Assembly: GCA_964420285.1 (NCBI GenBank)
Contig: CAYQTE010000031.1
Span: 1-51,962, forward strand
From: CAYQTE01 sp964420285
GTDB lineage: Bacteria > Planctomycetota > Phycisphaerae > Tepidisphaerales > Tepidisphaeraceae
Length of the DNA: 51,962 nt
Direction: 5' to 3'
The notes below the pieces were generated by a model. It saw nothing but the letters and a program-made list of their open reading frames with translations. It did not search any database and was not told where the DNA came from. The position numbers were made by a program, and so were the translations under genes. This document shows positions 32,880-40,653 of this stretch, piece after piece. Every line of letters starts with the position of its first letter. Positions within the stretch are counted from its first letter, which is position 1.

Positions 32880-33290
32880 ATGTGCGCTGATTCCATCCAA
32901 TCCGATCCGCATAGTCTGTATTCCATCGCCGTGGTCGAGGCCGACCCGTTGCTTCGCAGCGATCTCCGCACTCTCACGCTCTTTATCGACCTGTATTGCC
33001 GTTACAAACACCGCAGCTTGAATCGACGCGCCGTTGAGCTGGGAGAACTGGATATCGACAAGATCGCCGGCCGGTCCATCCTACTGTGCCCGGACTGTTC
33101 CAAACTGCTGTTGCATGGGATTGTCAAGCGGATGCATTGTCCCAGGCACCCCAAGCCGTTGTGCAAGCAATGTCCCAAGCAATGTTTGCACCCGAAATAT
33201 CGGGCTGCGATCAAGGACGTGATGCGTTTTTCGGGCCGGATCATGATCCTGAGCGGCCGGCTGGATTATTTGGTGCATCTGCTGTACTGA
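32880..33290 (+). CDS. ygbA: YgbA-family (nitrous oxide-stimulated promoter) Cys-rich protein
   Basis: The 136-residue protein matches E. coli YgbA in its motif order. RTLTLFIDLYCRYKH is followed by LCPDCSKLLLHG, MHCPRHPKPLCKQCPKQCLHP and AIKDVMRFSGRIMIL. The Cys residues at 40, 70, 73, 87, 95, 98 and 102 could bind zinc or an iron-sulfur cluster. In enterobacteria ygbA is under the nitric oxide sensor NsrR and is linked to recovery from NO stress; the molecular function is not settled. AGAGG precedes the ATG at 32880. It lies 158 bp before ahbD, so both may respond to the same signal. The family call is made by eye. Confidence 0.82.
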   Translation: MCADSIQSDPHSLYSIAVVEADPLLRSDLRTLTLFIDLYCRYKHRSLNRRAVELGELDIDKIAGRSILLCPDCSKLLLHGIVKRMHCPRHPKPLCKQCPKQCLHPKYRAAIKDVMRFSGRIMILSGRLDYLVHLLY

Positions 33291-33448
33291 GCCGATTGAG
33301 ACCGCGCCGGCATCCAGCTTCCAAGAACTGAGAAATCGCGACGCTGTGACCGCGGCAGGTGGTCAATTCCGCCACAGGACGCCCGGTGCGCAGCTTGGCC
33401 TGGCTGGCACACGGTTTGTGCTATGCGTGGGCGTACAAGGAGCGTGAT

Positions 33449-34633
33449 ATGTCCGTATCGCTAGAGTGTTTCCCAGGTACCCGAAAACAGTCGCCCCAGC
33501 CGCCCGCTCCGCCATTACGGCTGCTGTTCTGGGAGACGACCACCGCCTGCAACCTGGCATGCGTTCACTGCCGCCGCCTGGAGGTATCGGAAGAATTGAG
33601 CAAGTTCGATCTGTCGACCGAACAGTCGATCGCGATGATTCGCTCCCTGCCGCAAACCGGCAAGCCAATCCTGGTCTTTTCCGGCGGTGAGCCCCTCAAG
33701 CGGAAGGATATTTTTGAGCTGGCCGCTGAAGCGACGGCGGTCGGCCTGCCCACGGCTCTGGCGACTAACGGAACGATGGTGGATACCGCCGTGGCCAAGA
33801 AAATCGTCGATGCCGGCTTTCGCCGCGTCTCGATCAGCTTCGACGGGCCCGATGCGCCAACGCACGACATCTTCCGCGGTCCGGGCGCTTTCGACGCATC
33901 AATCGCCGGCTTTAAGGCTTTGCGGGTGGCCGGGATGTCGATGCAGATCAATACCACCATCGCCAAGCACAATTTCCGCAAGCTCGACGAAACCTATAAG
34001 CTGGCCATGGACCTTGGCGCTGATGCCCTGCACACATTCATGCTCGTCCCGGTCGGTTGCGGGATGTCGCTGGACCCGAGCGTGATGCTGTCGGCCGACG
34101 AATATGAGCAGACCCTGAACTGGGTCTACGATCGCAGCATCGAAGGCAAGCTCCATCTGAAGGCGACCTGCGCCCCCCACTATTTCCGCATCATGCGCCA
34201 ACGCGCCAAATCCGACGGCCGCCCGATTCCCTCGCGACACGGACACCCCGGCGGACATCCGGGTGGTCATCCAGGCGGACATCCAGGCGGAGCCCCATCC
34301 GGCGACGCCAACTCGGACATGACCGCCATGACCAAAGGCTGCCTGGCCGGGCAGGCGGTGTGTTTCGTATCTCACACTGGCGAGGTTTTCCCCTGCGGGT
34401 ATCTCCCCGTGAGTTCCGGAAACATCAAGGAGCGGCCCCTGCCGGAAATCTGGCGCGACAGCCAGATTTTCGCCGATCTGCGAGGCCAGTCCGATCTGGG
34501 CGGCAAGTGCGGCTGCTGCGAATACTCCAAAGTCTGCATGGGCTGCCGTGCCCGCGCATATTCCCAGACCGGCGACTATATGGCCGAAGAACCGAATTGC
34601 AGTTTCACATCCGCACGGGCAGGCGGATGCTAA
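33449..34633 (+). CDS. ahbD: AhbD-like radical SAM heme synthase with HPGG repeats
   Basis: AhbD oxidatively decarboxylates Fe-coproporphyrin III to heme, the last step of the siroheme-dependent pathway. The 394-residue protein has the radical SAM motif TACNLACVHC (Cys34, Cys38, Cys41), VFSGGEPLKRKD and a C-terminal SPASM-like region. In that region GCLAGQAVCFVSHTGEVFPC, GKCGCCEYSKVCMGCRARAY and NCSF supply Cys ligands for a second cluster. The opening RLLFWETTTACNLAC and the PCGYLPVSSGN signature fit AhbD better than AhbC/NirJ, but a NirJ-type role cannot be excluded. Residues 266-281 are four HPGG units. The ATG at 33449 follows AAGGAG; earlier starts lack a site. AhbC and Fe-chelation genes are not in the window. 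Confidence 0.82.
   Translation: MSVSLECFPGTRKQSPQPPAPPLRLLFWETTTACNLACVHCRRLEVSEELSKFDLSTEQSIAMIRSLPQTGKPILVFSGGEPLKRKDIFELAAEATAVGLPTALATNGTMVDTAVAKKIVDAGFRRVSISFDGPDAPTHDIFRGPGAFDASIAGFKALRVAGMSMQINTTIAKHNFRKLDETYKLAMDLGADALHTFMLVPVGCGMSLDPSVMLSADEYEQTLNWVYDRSIEGKLHLKATCAPHYFRIMRQRAKSDGRPIPSRHGHPGGHPGGHPGGHPGGAPSGDANSDMTAMTKGCLAGQAVCFVSHTGEVFPCGYLPVSSGNIKERPLPEIWRDSQIFADLRGQSDLGGKCGCCEYSKVCMGCRARAYSQTGDYMAEEPNCSFTSARAGGC
34244..34291 (+). repeat. Four tandem 12-bp units coding HPGG inside ahbD
   Basis: Four in-frame 12-bp units each encode His-Pro-Gly-Gly. The last two units are identical in bases and the first two differ only at third positions. The block lies in the linker between the radical SAM core and the SPASM-like region. 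Such units can expand or shrink by slippage without shifting frame. Confidence 0.9.
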
Positions 34634-34687
34634 TCCGACCGCTCTGGCACCTTCCGGAGGAGAGGAAAATGCCAGCGGTGGGAGAAG

Positions 34688-34726
34688 AAGGGTCATAGGT
34701 CATCGAACGGGCTTATGACCCTTTTT
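34688..34726 (+). terminator. Intrinsic terminator after ahbD
   Basis: AAGGGTCATA (34688-34697) pairs perfectly with TATGACCCTT (34714-34723) around a 16-base loop, and a run of T follows (34722-34726). It lies 54 bp after the ahbD stop and before the next plus-strand gene, as expected for a rho-independent terminator. Confidence 0.7.
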
Positions 34727-34789
34727 CCTGCGCGTCACTCGGCCCTTTGGCACCGTCGCCGCATGCCCGGCCTCTCGCTCTGAATCCCA

Positions 34790-36553
34790 TTGCGCCGTAC
34801 ACTTCACGACTTGACCACTAACCTTCCATTGCGTCCGGCCGTCGCGCCCCGCGCGCGGATTTCCGGGTGGGCTGTGCTTTTCCTTTTTACGATCGTCTAC
34901 GCAGTCGCCGTGCGCGGCATTCTTCTGAATCGGCCTTTCGTGCGCGATATCGAAGGAGTCTCCGCCTATTACGGAATACTTGCCCGCAACTATTTCCGGT
35001 ACGACTGGAGCCAAACTCTGGGCGTGCCCGCGTGCAGCATGGGCAAATCCCCCGACGCGCCGATCCTCTACGCCCATCACCCACCGCTGGTGTTTCTGCT
35101 GGTGGCAGTGGCGTACGCTCTGTTCGGATATCGCGGCTCTTTCGATGCGCTGCCGCCGGATTGGCAATTGCGCCTCGTGCCGGCCTGTTTCTGCGTCGGC
35201 TGTATTGTTCTGATCTATAGACTTCTGCGCCATCGCGCCGGCGCCCGCCCGGCCGCGATGGCAGCACTGCTCTTTGCCGCGATGCCGATCACCATTGTCT
35301 TTGGCGGCCATGCGGATGTGATCAATCCGCAACTGGTGTTTTTCTGCCTGCTGACAATCGCGGCCTATCAAAATCTCCACGCCCGCCCAACCTTCGCCGC
35401 CGCATCGTGGACCGCGCTGGCTTTCATCCCCGCCGGGCTTTCCGACTGGGTCGCGTTTTATCTGCTACCGATTCTGGCCGTACACTGGCTCTATACCCGG
35501 CGGCTGCGCGACTGGCCATATGCCCTGCCGCTGTTCGTAATCGGCACGCTGGTCTTCATTGGCGACTTTGTGCAAATCAACATGGCCTGGCACGAGGCGG
35601 ACTGGTTTACCAAACTCATCCTGCACCGCACCGCCGCCGGCGAGTCTGATGCCGGCACTAAATTCACGTTCGTCGATTGGATTCGCGTCGCGCTGATCGA
35701 GCGCGACGCCAAACAGCACACGCCGTGGCTCTTGCTCTTGGCCGTGGCATGGATTGTATTGGACTTGGGGCGATGTCTGTCGCGCGGGCGGACATCGAGC
35801 ACGAGTCAACCCGCCGTCAGCTTCTGCCGGCTTACGCTCGCCTGGGGCATTGTTCATGTTTTTGTGGGCCGCCAGGGCGTCTATAACCATCTCTGGTGGT
35901 GGTGGCCGCTGACGCCCGGCGTCGCCATTGCCGCCGCGATGCTCCTTGATAGCACGGCAACCGCCATCGAATCCCGCGGCTATTTGCGGCGACAAATCAA
36001 TATCGCCCTGGTCGCCGGCCTGATCCTTTTCGTCGCGTGGTATACGCCGACCACGCTGCAAGCCGAATTGAATCCTGAGAGGCATAGCACCGACCCGACA
36101 TTTGCCGCCGACGATTACGGGCGGGCCATCCGCATCGCGACACCACCCGGCCGGGCCGTCATCCTGGCCGACACCGATCGCAGCGTCTGCCTTTGGTATT
36201 ACGGCGACCGCCCCATCATCTTCAACGTGTGGGATCCGGTCACGCTCGAAGAGCAACTCAAACCGCCGCTCAAGCAAGGCGAGCTTCCCTGGATCTACTT
36301 CCAACCCCTCGCCGCGCCGCCGGCCGCCATCGTCATCCCGCGAGCCTACATGCACATGGTTGACGAATTCATCAGATACCTCGACGCCCATTACCAGCCC
36401 GTGTCGCTCCCGCCGTCGCTGGACAGACAGTTCCTCGCCTATGATCTGACCACTCCCGCGGGCCCGCATTACGCCGGCATCGCCTTGCCCGGTCATTCCA
36501 GGTTCGTCAGTCCTTCCCGCACCGCCAGTTTCGTGAGTTCGGCCACCGAGTGA
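34790..36553 (+). CDS. Polytopic GT39/ArnT-like membrane glycosyltransferase
   Basis: The 587-residue protein begins with a short cytoplasmic tail and a helix (ISGWAVLFLFTIVYAVAVRGI). A large loop with RDIEGVSAYYGILARNYFRY and LYAHHPPLVFLLVAVAY follows; the acidic pair and the HHPPL motif fit the GT-C glycosyltransferase fold (the PMT/ArnT group). About ten further helices follow, then a soluble C-terminal domain with GRAVILADTDRSVCLWYYGD. It would transfer a sugar from a polyprenyl-phosphate donor to an envelope substrate; donor and acceptor are unknown. The start is a TTG at 34790 (another TTG at 34811) with no clear ribosome site, so the N-terminus is uncertain. Its last 61 bp overlap the facing response regulator gene. 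Confidence 0.75.
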   Translation: MRRTLHDLTTNLPLRPAVAPRARISGWAVLFLFTIVYAVAVRGILLNRPFVRDIEGVSAYYGILARNYFRYDWSQTLGVPACSMGKSPDAPILYAHHPPLVFLLVAVAYALFGYRGSFDALPPDWQLRLVPACFCVGCIVLIYRLLRHRAGARPAAMAALLFAAMPITIVFGGHADVINPQLVFFCLLTIAAYQNLHARPTFAAASWTALAFIPAGLSDWVAFYLLPILAVHWLYTRRLRDWPYALPLFVIGTLVFIGDFVQINMAWHEADWFTKLILHRTAAGESDAGTKFTFVDWIRVALIERDAKQHTPWLLLLAVAWIVLDLGRCLSRGRTSSTSQPAVSFCRLTLAWGIVHVFVGRQGVYNHLWWWWPLTPGVAIAAAMLLDSTATAIESRGYLRRQINIALVAGLILFVAWYTPTTLQAELNPERHSTDPTFAADDYGRAIRIATPPGRAVILADTDRSVCLWYYGDRPIIFNVWDPVTLEEQLKPPLKQGELPWIYFQPLAAPPAAIVIPRAYMHMVDEFIRYLDAHYQPVSLPPSLDRQFLAYDLTTPAGPHYAGIALPGHSRFVSPSRTASFVSSATE

Positions 36554-37095
36554 ATGTTGCGCTTCTGCATGATGTTCTTGCGATGACTGTCGACCGTGTC
36601 AGCCGCGATGTGCAGGATGAGCCCGATCTCGCGCGAGCTGTGCCCTTCGGCAATAAGCCGCAGTACTTGCTGTTCGCGTTTGGTGAGACTGCCGCCGGAG
36701 GAATCCTCCGCAGCCTCGGCGGCCGGACCGCGACCTGACATCACCGCGCGAATCGCCGACACCAGGGCCTTCATTCCGCCGCCCTTGAGTAACAGCGCTG
36801 ACGCCCCTGCTTCCTGCATCGCCTGCGAGTAGCGCACGTTCTCGTGCATGGTGACGCCAATGACGCGCACGTCCTGATTGGCCGCGAGGATCTGCCGCGT
36901 CGCGTCGATTCCGTTCAGGTCGGGCATCGAGATATCCATCAGCACGACATCCGGCTTGAGCCGCGCGGCCAGTTCTACGGCCGCCACGCCGCCGGCGGCT
37001 TCCCCGGTCACGCGCATATCGTGCTGCTTGTCCAACACGGCCCGCATTCCATCTCGCATCATCTGATGATCGTCCGCCAACACTATGCGAATCAT
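36493..37095 (-). CDS. NarL/FixJ-family response regulator
   Basis: The ATG at 37095 gives 200 residues with a REC domain (1-120) and a LuxR-type HTH (about 140-200). The acidic pocket is Asp9 and Asp10 (LADDHQ), the phosphoacceptor is Asp54 in VVLMDISMPDLNG, and the conserved Lys is in LLLKGG. The HTH reads LTKREQQVLRLIAEGHSSRE with TVDSHRKNIMQKRNIHS. The frame extends 74 codons further upstream, but this part overlaps the kinase and has no domain. It lies 17 bp downstream of a HisKA_3-type kinase, its obvious partner. Its last 61 bp overlap the facing glycosyltransferase gene. Confidence 0.95.
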   Translation of the reverse strand: MIRIVLADDHQMMRDGMRAVLDKQHDMRVTGEAAGGVAAVELAARLKPDVVLMDISMPDLNGIDATRQILAANQDVRVIGVTMHENVRYSQAMQEAGASALLLKGGGMKALVSAIRAVMSGRGPAAEAAEDSSGGSLTKREQQVLRLIAEGHSSREIGLILHIAADTVDSHRKNIMQKRNIHSVAELTKLAVREGLTNLE

Positions 37096-37112
37096 GTGCC
37101 ACCACCGCCTGA

Positions 37113-38387
37113 TCAGTCTTGAACCGGAACCCGCAGCACCACCGACGTGCCCTTGCCCGGTTCGCTGGTAATATCCATGCTCCCGCCCATCGACTCCATT
37201 CGTTCGCGAATACTGAACACTCCCAAACCTCCGCTGGCCTGGGCCGGTACAAATCCGATGCCCCGATCCTCGACAGAGATTTCCAGATCCGTCGCCGTGC
37301 GCCGCACGTTCACCCACGCCTGCTCGGTTCGCGCGTGCCTGTAGATGTTCATCAGCAATTCCCAGACGGACCGGAAAAGCGTCGCCCGCACATCCGCGTT
37401 CAGCGGCGCCGACGATCCGCTGCGGGCAAGATGCACCAAAAGCTTATATTCCACGCCGAATTTCTCCGCCAGCCAGTCCAGTGCCGGCTCCAGTCCCAGG
37501 TCGTACAGAATCGGCGGGCTCAGATCGTACGCCAGGGACCGCGACATCGTGACCGCGTGCTGAATAAACTCCAATACCTCGGTTAGCCCCCTGCGGTGGG
37601 CCGTGTTCTTTGGGCACGAGGTCAATTCGGCCAGTTTCGCCTGCGCCAGTGCCAGCGACTGCCCAATACCATCATGGAGGTCGCTGGCGATGCGCCGCCG
37701 CTGGCGCTCCTCGGTTGTTCGCAATTCCGACGCCAGCGACCTGAGTTGCAACTGATAGTGCCGCATGGACTGCTCGATTCCAGTTCGCTTGGCGATCTCC
37801 TGGCGCAGCGCCAGATTGCTGGCTTCGATCTCCGATGTCCGCTGGCGCACCCGCTGTTCCATCCGCGTCCGGTCCTCCACAAGCTGCATCCAAACTCGCT
37901 GCCGTTCGGTCTCGTCACGCATGATCGTCATCGACGACACCACCTGCCCGCTATCGTCCCGGATCGGGAGTTTGCTCACCAGCATTTGCCTGATCTGGCC
38001 GCTTTTGCTCACGGTCGGCAACAGGTCATCCAACCGCGGCGTCCCCGCCCAGACCATCGCGTGATTCTCCACGAACTTGGGCACGTTACAGGCCGGCACC
38101 AGTGGAGGCAGGCGGCCCAGAACCTCCCGCTCGCTCCAGCCGAACGTCTGCTCGGACTTCGGATTCCACGCCTGCACGCAGCCATCCTTGTCCAGCATAT
38201 AGATCGAATACGGCGACAATTCGAACAGCGTCCGCATTCGCCAGTGCGACTGCCTCCAGTGCTCTATCTGCGATTGTTGATCGATCCCCGCGGTCCGTAC
38301 CGCCGGCGCAGCATTACCGCGCGGCTCGATCCCCGGCTGCCGAGCCGCGTCTTTGCCCGCTTCATTCTCAGTTCCGGATGGCGTCAT
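37113..38387 (-). CDS. PAS-domain NarX-type sensor histidine kinase (copy 1)
   Basis: The ATG at 38387 is preceded by CCAGGAACT and gives 424 residues with no transmembrane helix, so it is a cytoplasmic sensor. A PAS domain (about 51-170) has FELSPYSIYMLDKDGCVQAW and FGWSEREVLGR, and a coiled coil follows. The HisKA_3 dimerisation domain has ERQRRRIASDLHDGIGQSLA, with the phosphoacceptor His. HATPase motifs include LLMNIYRHART, DRGIGF and GGLGVFSIRERMESMGG. It sits between its paralogue and the response regulator, so it is the likely phosphodonor. The PAS cofactor is not evident. The ligand is unknown. Confidence 0.93.
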   Translation of the reverse strand: MTPSGTENEAGKDAARQPGIEPRGNAAPAVRTAGIDQQSQIEHWRQSHWRMRTLFELSPYSIYMLDKDGCVQAWNPKSEQTFGWSEREVLGRLPPLVPACNVPKFVENHAMVWAGTPRLDDLLPTVSKSGQIRQMLVSKLPIRDDSGQVVSSMTIMRDETERQRVWMQLVEDRTRMEQRVRQRTSEIEASNLALRQEIAKRTGIEQSMRHYQLQLRSLASELRTTEERQRRRIASDLHDGIGQSLALAQAKLAELTSCPKNTAHRRGLTEVLEFIQHAVTMSRSLAYDLSPPILYDLGLEPALDWLAEKFGVEYKLLVHLARSGSSAPLNADVRATLFRSVWELLMNIYRHARTEQAWVNVRRTATDLEISVEDRGIGFVPAQASGGLGVFSIRERMESMGGSMDITSEPGKGTSVVLRVPVQD

Positions 38388-38424
38388 AGTTCCTGGAACC
38401 CATAAGTTGCCCCGTCGCCACCCA

Positions 38425-39711
38425 TCAACCGTGCAGAGGTACGCGCAAAAGCACGGCCGTGCCCTTGCCCGGTTCACTCTTGATCTCCATGCTTCCGCGC
38501 AGAGACTCCATTCGCTCACGTATACTGAGGGTACCCAGACCCGCGACGCCGCAGGTACCGATCCCCTGCGGCAGGGCAAATCCGATTCCGCTGTCCAGGA
38601 CACGGATTTCCAGATCGGTGGTCGTGCGCGTAAGGATGATCGACGCCTCCTCGGTTCGCGCATGCTTGTAGACGTTGTTGAGCAGTTCCCACACGGCCCG
38701 GAACAGCGTCGCCCGCATATCCGCATTCAGCGGCACCGCCGGTCCGCTTTGCGCGAATTGCACCTTCATCGGATATTCCCGGCTCAGTTTTTCGGCCAGC
38801 CAGTCCAGTGCCGGCTCCAGACCCAGGTCGTACAGGATCGGCGGACTCAGGTCGTAAGCCAGCGACCGCGACATCGCAACCGCCTGCTGGATCAGACTGA
38901 GCACGTCATTCAGCGCCTCGCGATGCGTCGCGCTCTTTGGACATGACGCCAATTCGGCCAGTTTCGCCTGCGCCAGAGCCAGCGACTGCCCGATGCCGTC
39001 GTGCAGGTCGCTGGCAATGCGCCGCCGTTGCCGTTCTTCGGTTGTGCGCAAATCCGACGCCAGCGATTTGAGCTGCGCCTGATATTGCTGCATCGACTTC
39101 TCGATCTCCATTCGCTTGGCGATTTCCTGTCGCAGGGCGAGATTACTGGCCTCCAAGGCCGCCGTGCGCTCATGTACGCGCCGCTCCATCCGCTGGCGGT
39201 CCTCGACCAGTTCCGTCCACACGCGCTGCCGTTCGGTTTCGTCGCGCATGATCGTAATTGCCGACACGACCTGGCCGCTGTCGTCTCGCACCGGCAGTTT
39301 GCTGACGAACATCTGCATCAGCGCGCCGCTCTTGTGCGTGGTCGGCACCAGCCGGTCGATCACGATCTCACCAGCCCAAAGCGCCCGGTGGTTTTCCCAG
39401 AACAACCGCGTGTTGTACGTCGGAACCATTGGCGGCAGGCGGCCCAGTGCCTCTTTTTCCGTCCAGCCGAATATCTGTTCGGCCATCGGGTTCCACAATT
39501 CCACACGCCCCTCTTTGTCCAACACGTAAATCGCATATGGAGACATTTCCACCATCGTACGCAACCGCCAATGCGATATTTTCCATGCGTGGATTTGTGC
39601 CTGCTGGATCTCCGCAGCCGACGGCGCTGGCGCAGCAAAATCACTACGCTCGGCCGCGACGCGCAGAGCATCTTGTTCCTTCGGCGTGCCTTCAATTTCC
39701 AATGACGTCAC
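38425..39711 (-). CDS. PAS-domain NarX-type sensor histidine kinase (copy 2)
   Basis: The protein has 428 residues and the same order as copy 1: PAS (MVEMSPYAIYVLDKEGRVEL...FGWTEKEALGR), coiled coil, HisKA_3 (RRRIASDLHDGIGQSLALAQ) and HATPase (LLNNVYKHARTEE, DSGIGF, GLGTLSIRERMESLRG). Long central stretches are identical to copy 1, including LAYDLSPPILYDLGLEPALD, while the PAS parts differ more, so the sensed signal may have diverged. The start at 39711 is a GTG preceded closely by GAGG. It lies 37 bp upstream of copy 1 and the response regulator follows, so both kinases may converge on one regulator. Confidence 0.92.
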   Translation of the reverse strand: MTSLEIEGTPKEQDALRVAAERSDFAAPAPSAAEIQQAQIHAWKISHWRLRTMVEMSPYAIYVLDKEGRVELWNPMAEQIFGWTEKEALGRLPPMVPTYNTRLFWENHRALWAGEIVIDRLVPTTHKSGALMQMFVSKLPVRDDSGQVVSAITIMRDETERQRVWTELVEDRQRMERRVHERTAALEASNLALRQEIAKRMEIEKSMQQYQAQLKSLASDLRTTEERQRRRIASDLHDGIGQSLALAQAKLAELASCPKSATHREALNDVLSLIQQAVAMSRSLAYDLSPPILYDLGLEPALDWLAEKLSREYPMKVQFAQSGPAVPLNADMRATLFRAVWELLNNVYKHARTEEASIILTRTTTDLEIRVLDSGIGFALPQGIGTCGVAGLGTLSIRERMESLRGSMEIKSEPGKGTAVLLRVPLHG

Positions 39712-39949
39712 ACCTCATTCCCGATGGGGCATGGCACAAAGCTGCCCTCGCCCAAGGCCGTCGCCCCCCGTTTGCCTTGATTTGGAGCCCACTACCGCAG
39801 GCTGCCAGTTCTCAAACGCACGGCGACCGCTCAATATTGTGACTACACTTGCCAGCAATGCAATACCCATTTGCCAAAACTCCGCCCCAAGATTCTCGCC
39901 GCGCAATATGGGTTCATTCCCAACCGCACGCCCCGCATCGCCCGCCGAC

Positions 39950-40588
39950 TTATCCCGGCAGGGTCTGGTAGTGGTTCGTGTCGTTGAGCGCAATCGCCTT
40001 GGCTTCGGCTGGCGGAACGAATTCAATGACATTCATGCAAGCCGGATCCTGCGCGAGTCGATCGCGATATCTTGCCAGGTCCATCCCAAGCACGAATGCA
40101 ATCAGCAGCCTGTTGGTGGCTTTGTGCGATACGACGGCGATCTTACCGCCCGGATGATCCCGAACGATCTTCAGAAAAGCCGGCGCCGCCCTGGACAGGA
40201 CCGCCCACGCCGTCTCACCGCCGGTCGGCGCCGACATCAGTGGATCCGCCTTCCACGCCTCGTATTCATCCGCATATTTTTCCGCAACTTCCGAATGCAG
40301 CAGTCCCTCCCAATGCCCGTGGTCGATTTCCCGTAATTGGGCCACGGCCGTCGGCGCCAGCCCGTGCGGCAGGGCCACCGCCTCGGCCGTCGCCATCGCC
40401 CGCTTCATATCGCTGCAATACACCGCCTCCAGTTTCGCCGCCGCCAGCCTCGCTCCCAGTAATTTGGCCTGCCGACGTCCCTCATCGTCCAGTTCCACAT
40501 CAGCCGAGCCGGTGAACCGATCCTCCTCGCTTTGCAATGTCGCTCCGTGACGAATCAAATACACCCGCGTTTTATGTGAATTTCCCAT
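39950..40588 (-). CDS. Histidine phosphatase family protein (phosphoglycerate mutase-like)
   Basis: The 212-residue protein starts MGNSHKTRVYLIRHGATL, with the catalytic His14 in RHG. GSADVELDDEGRRQAKLLG and VYCSDMKRAMATAEAV follow, then LREIDHGHWEGL (with the acid) and AVVSHKATNRLLIAFVLG, which supplies the second His. This is the full set for a cofactor-independent acid phosphatase of the PhoE/CobC/GpmB type; true phosphoglycerate mutase activity is less likely for this length. Starts at 40600 and 40588 are both possible, and 40588 is used. It lies 65 bp downstream of lpxB. The substrate is unknown. Confidence 0.9.
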   Translation of the reverse strand: MGNSHKTRVYLIRHGATLQSEEDRFTGSADVELDDEGRRQAKLLGARLAAAKLEAVYCSDMKRAMATAEAVALPHGLAPTAVAQLREIDHGHWEGLLHSEVAEKYADEYEAWKADPLMSAPTGGETAWAVLSRAAPAFLKIVRDHPGGKIAVVSHKATNRLLIAFVLGMDLARYRDRLAQDPACMNVIEFVPPAEAKAIALNDTNHYQTLPG

Positions 40589-40653
40589 GATCTGCACCAT
40601 AGAGAACCGGAGCACCGCCGACAATGGCAAATCCGAGGCTCGATCGTTCGCGA

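Noticed and set aside
34244..34291. CRISPR-like repeat array
   Set aside because: Units are 12 bp, contiguous and in frame within ahbD; there are no spacers.
35465..36496. 343-codon minus-strand frame opposite the GT39-like gene
   Set aside because: Highly charged low-complexity product with no domain; the plus-strand protein has consistent membrane helices and GT-C-like motifs.
39715..40032. Short minus-strand frame between the histidine phosphatase and kinase copy 2
   Set aside because: It has one short hydrophobic stretch (MGIALLASVVTIL) but overlaps the phosphatase gene, lacks a ribosome site and shows no conserved features. A shorter version within the gap cannot be excluded.
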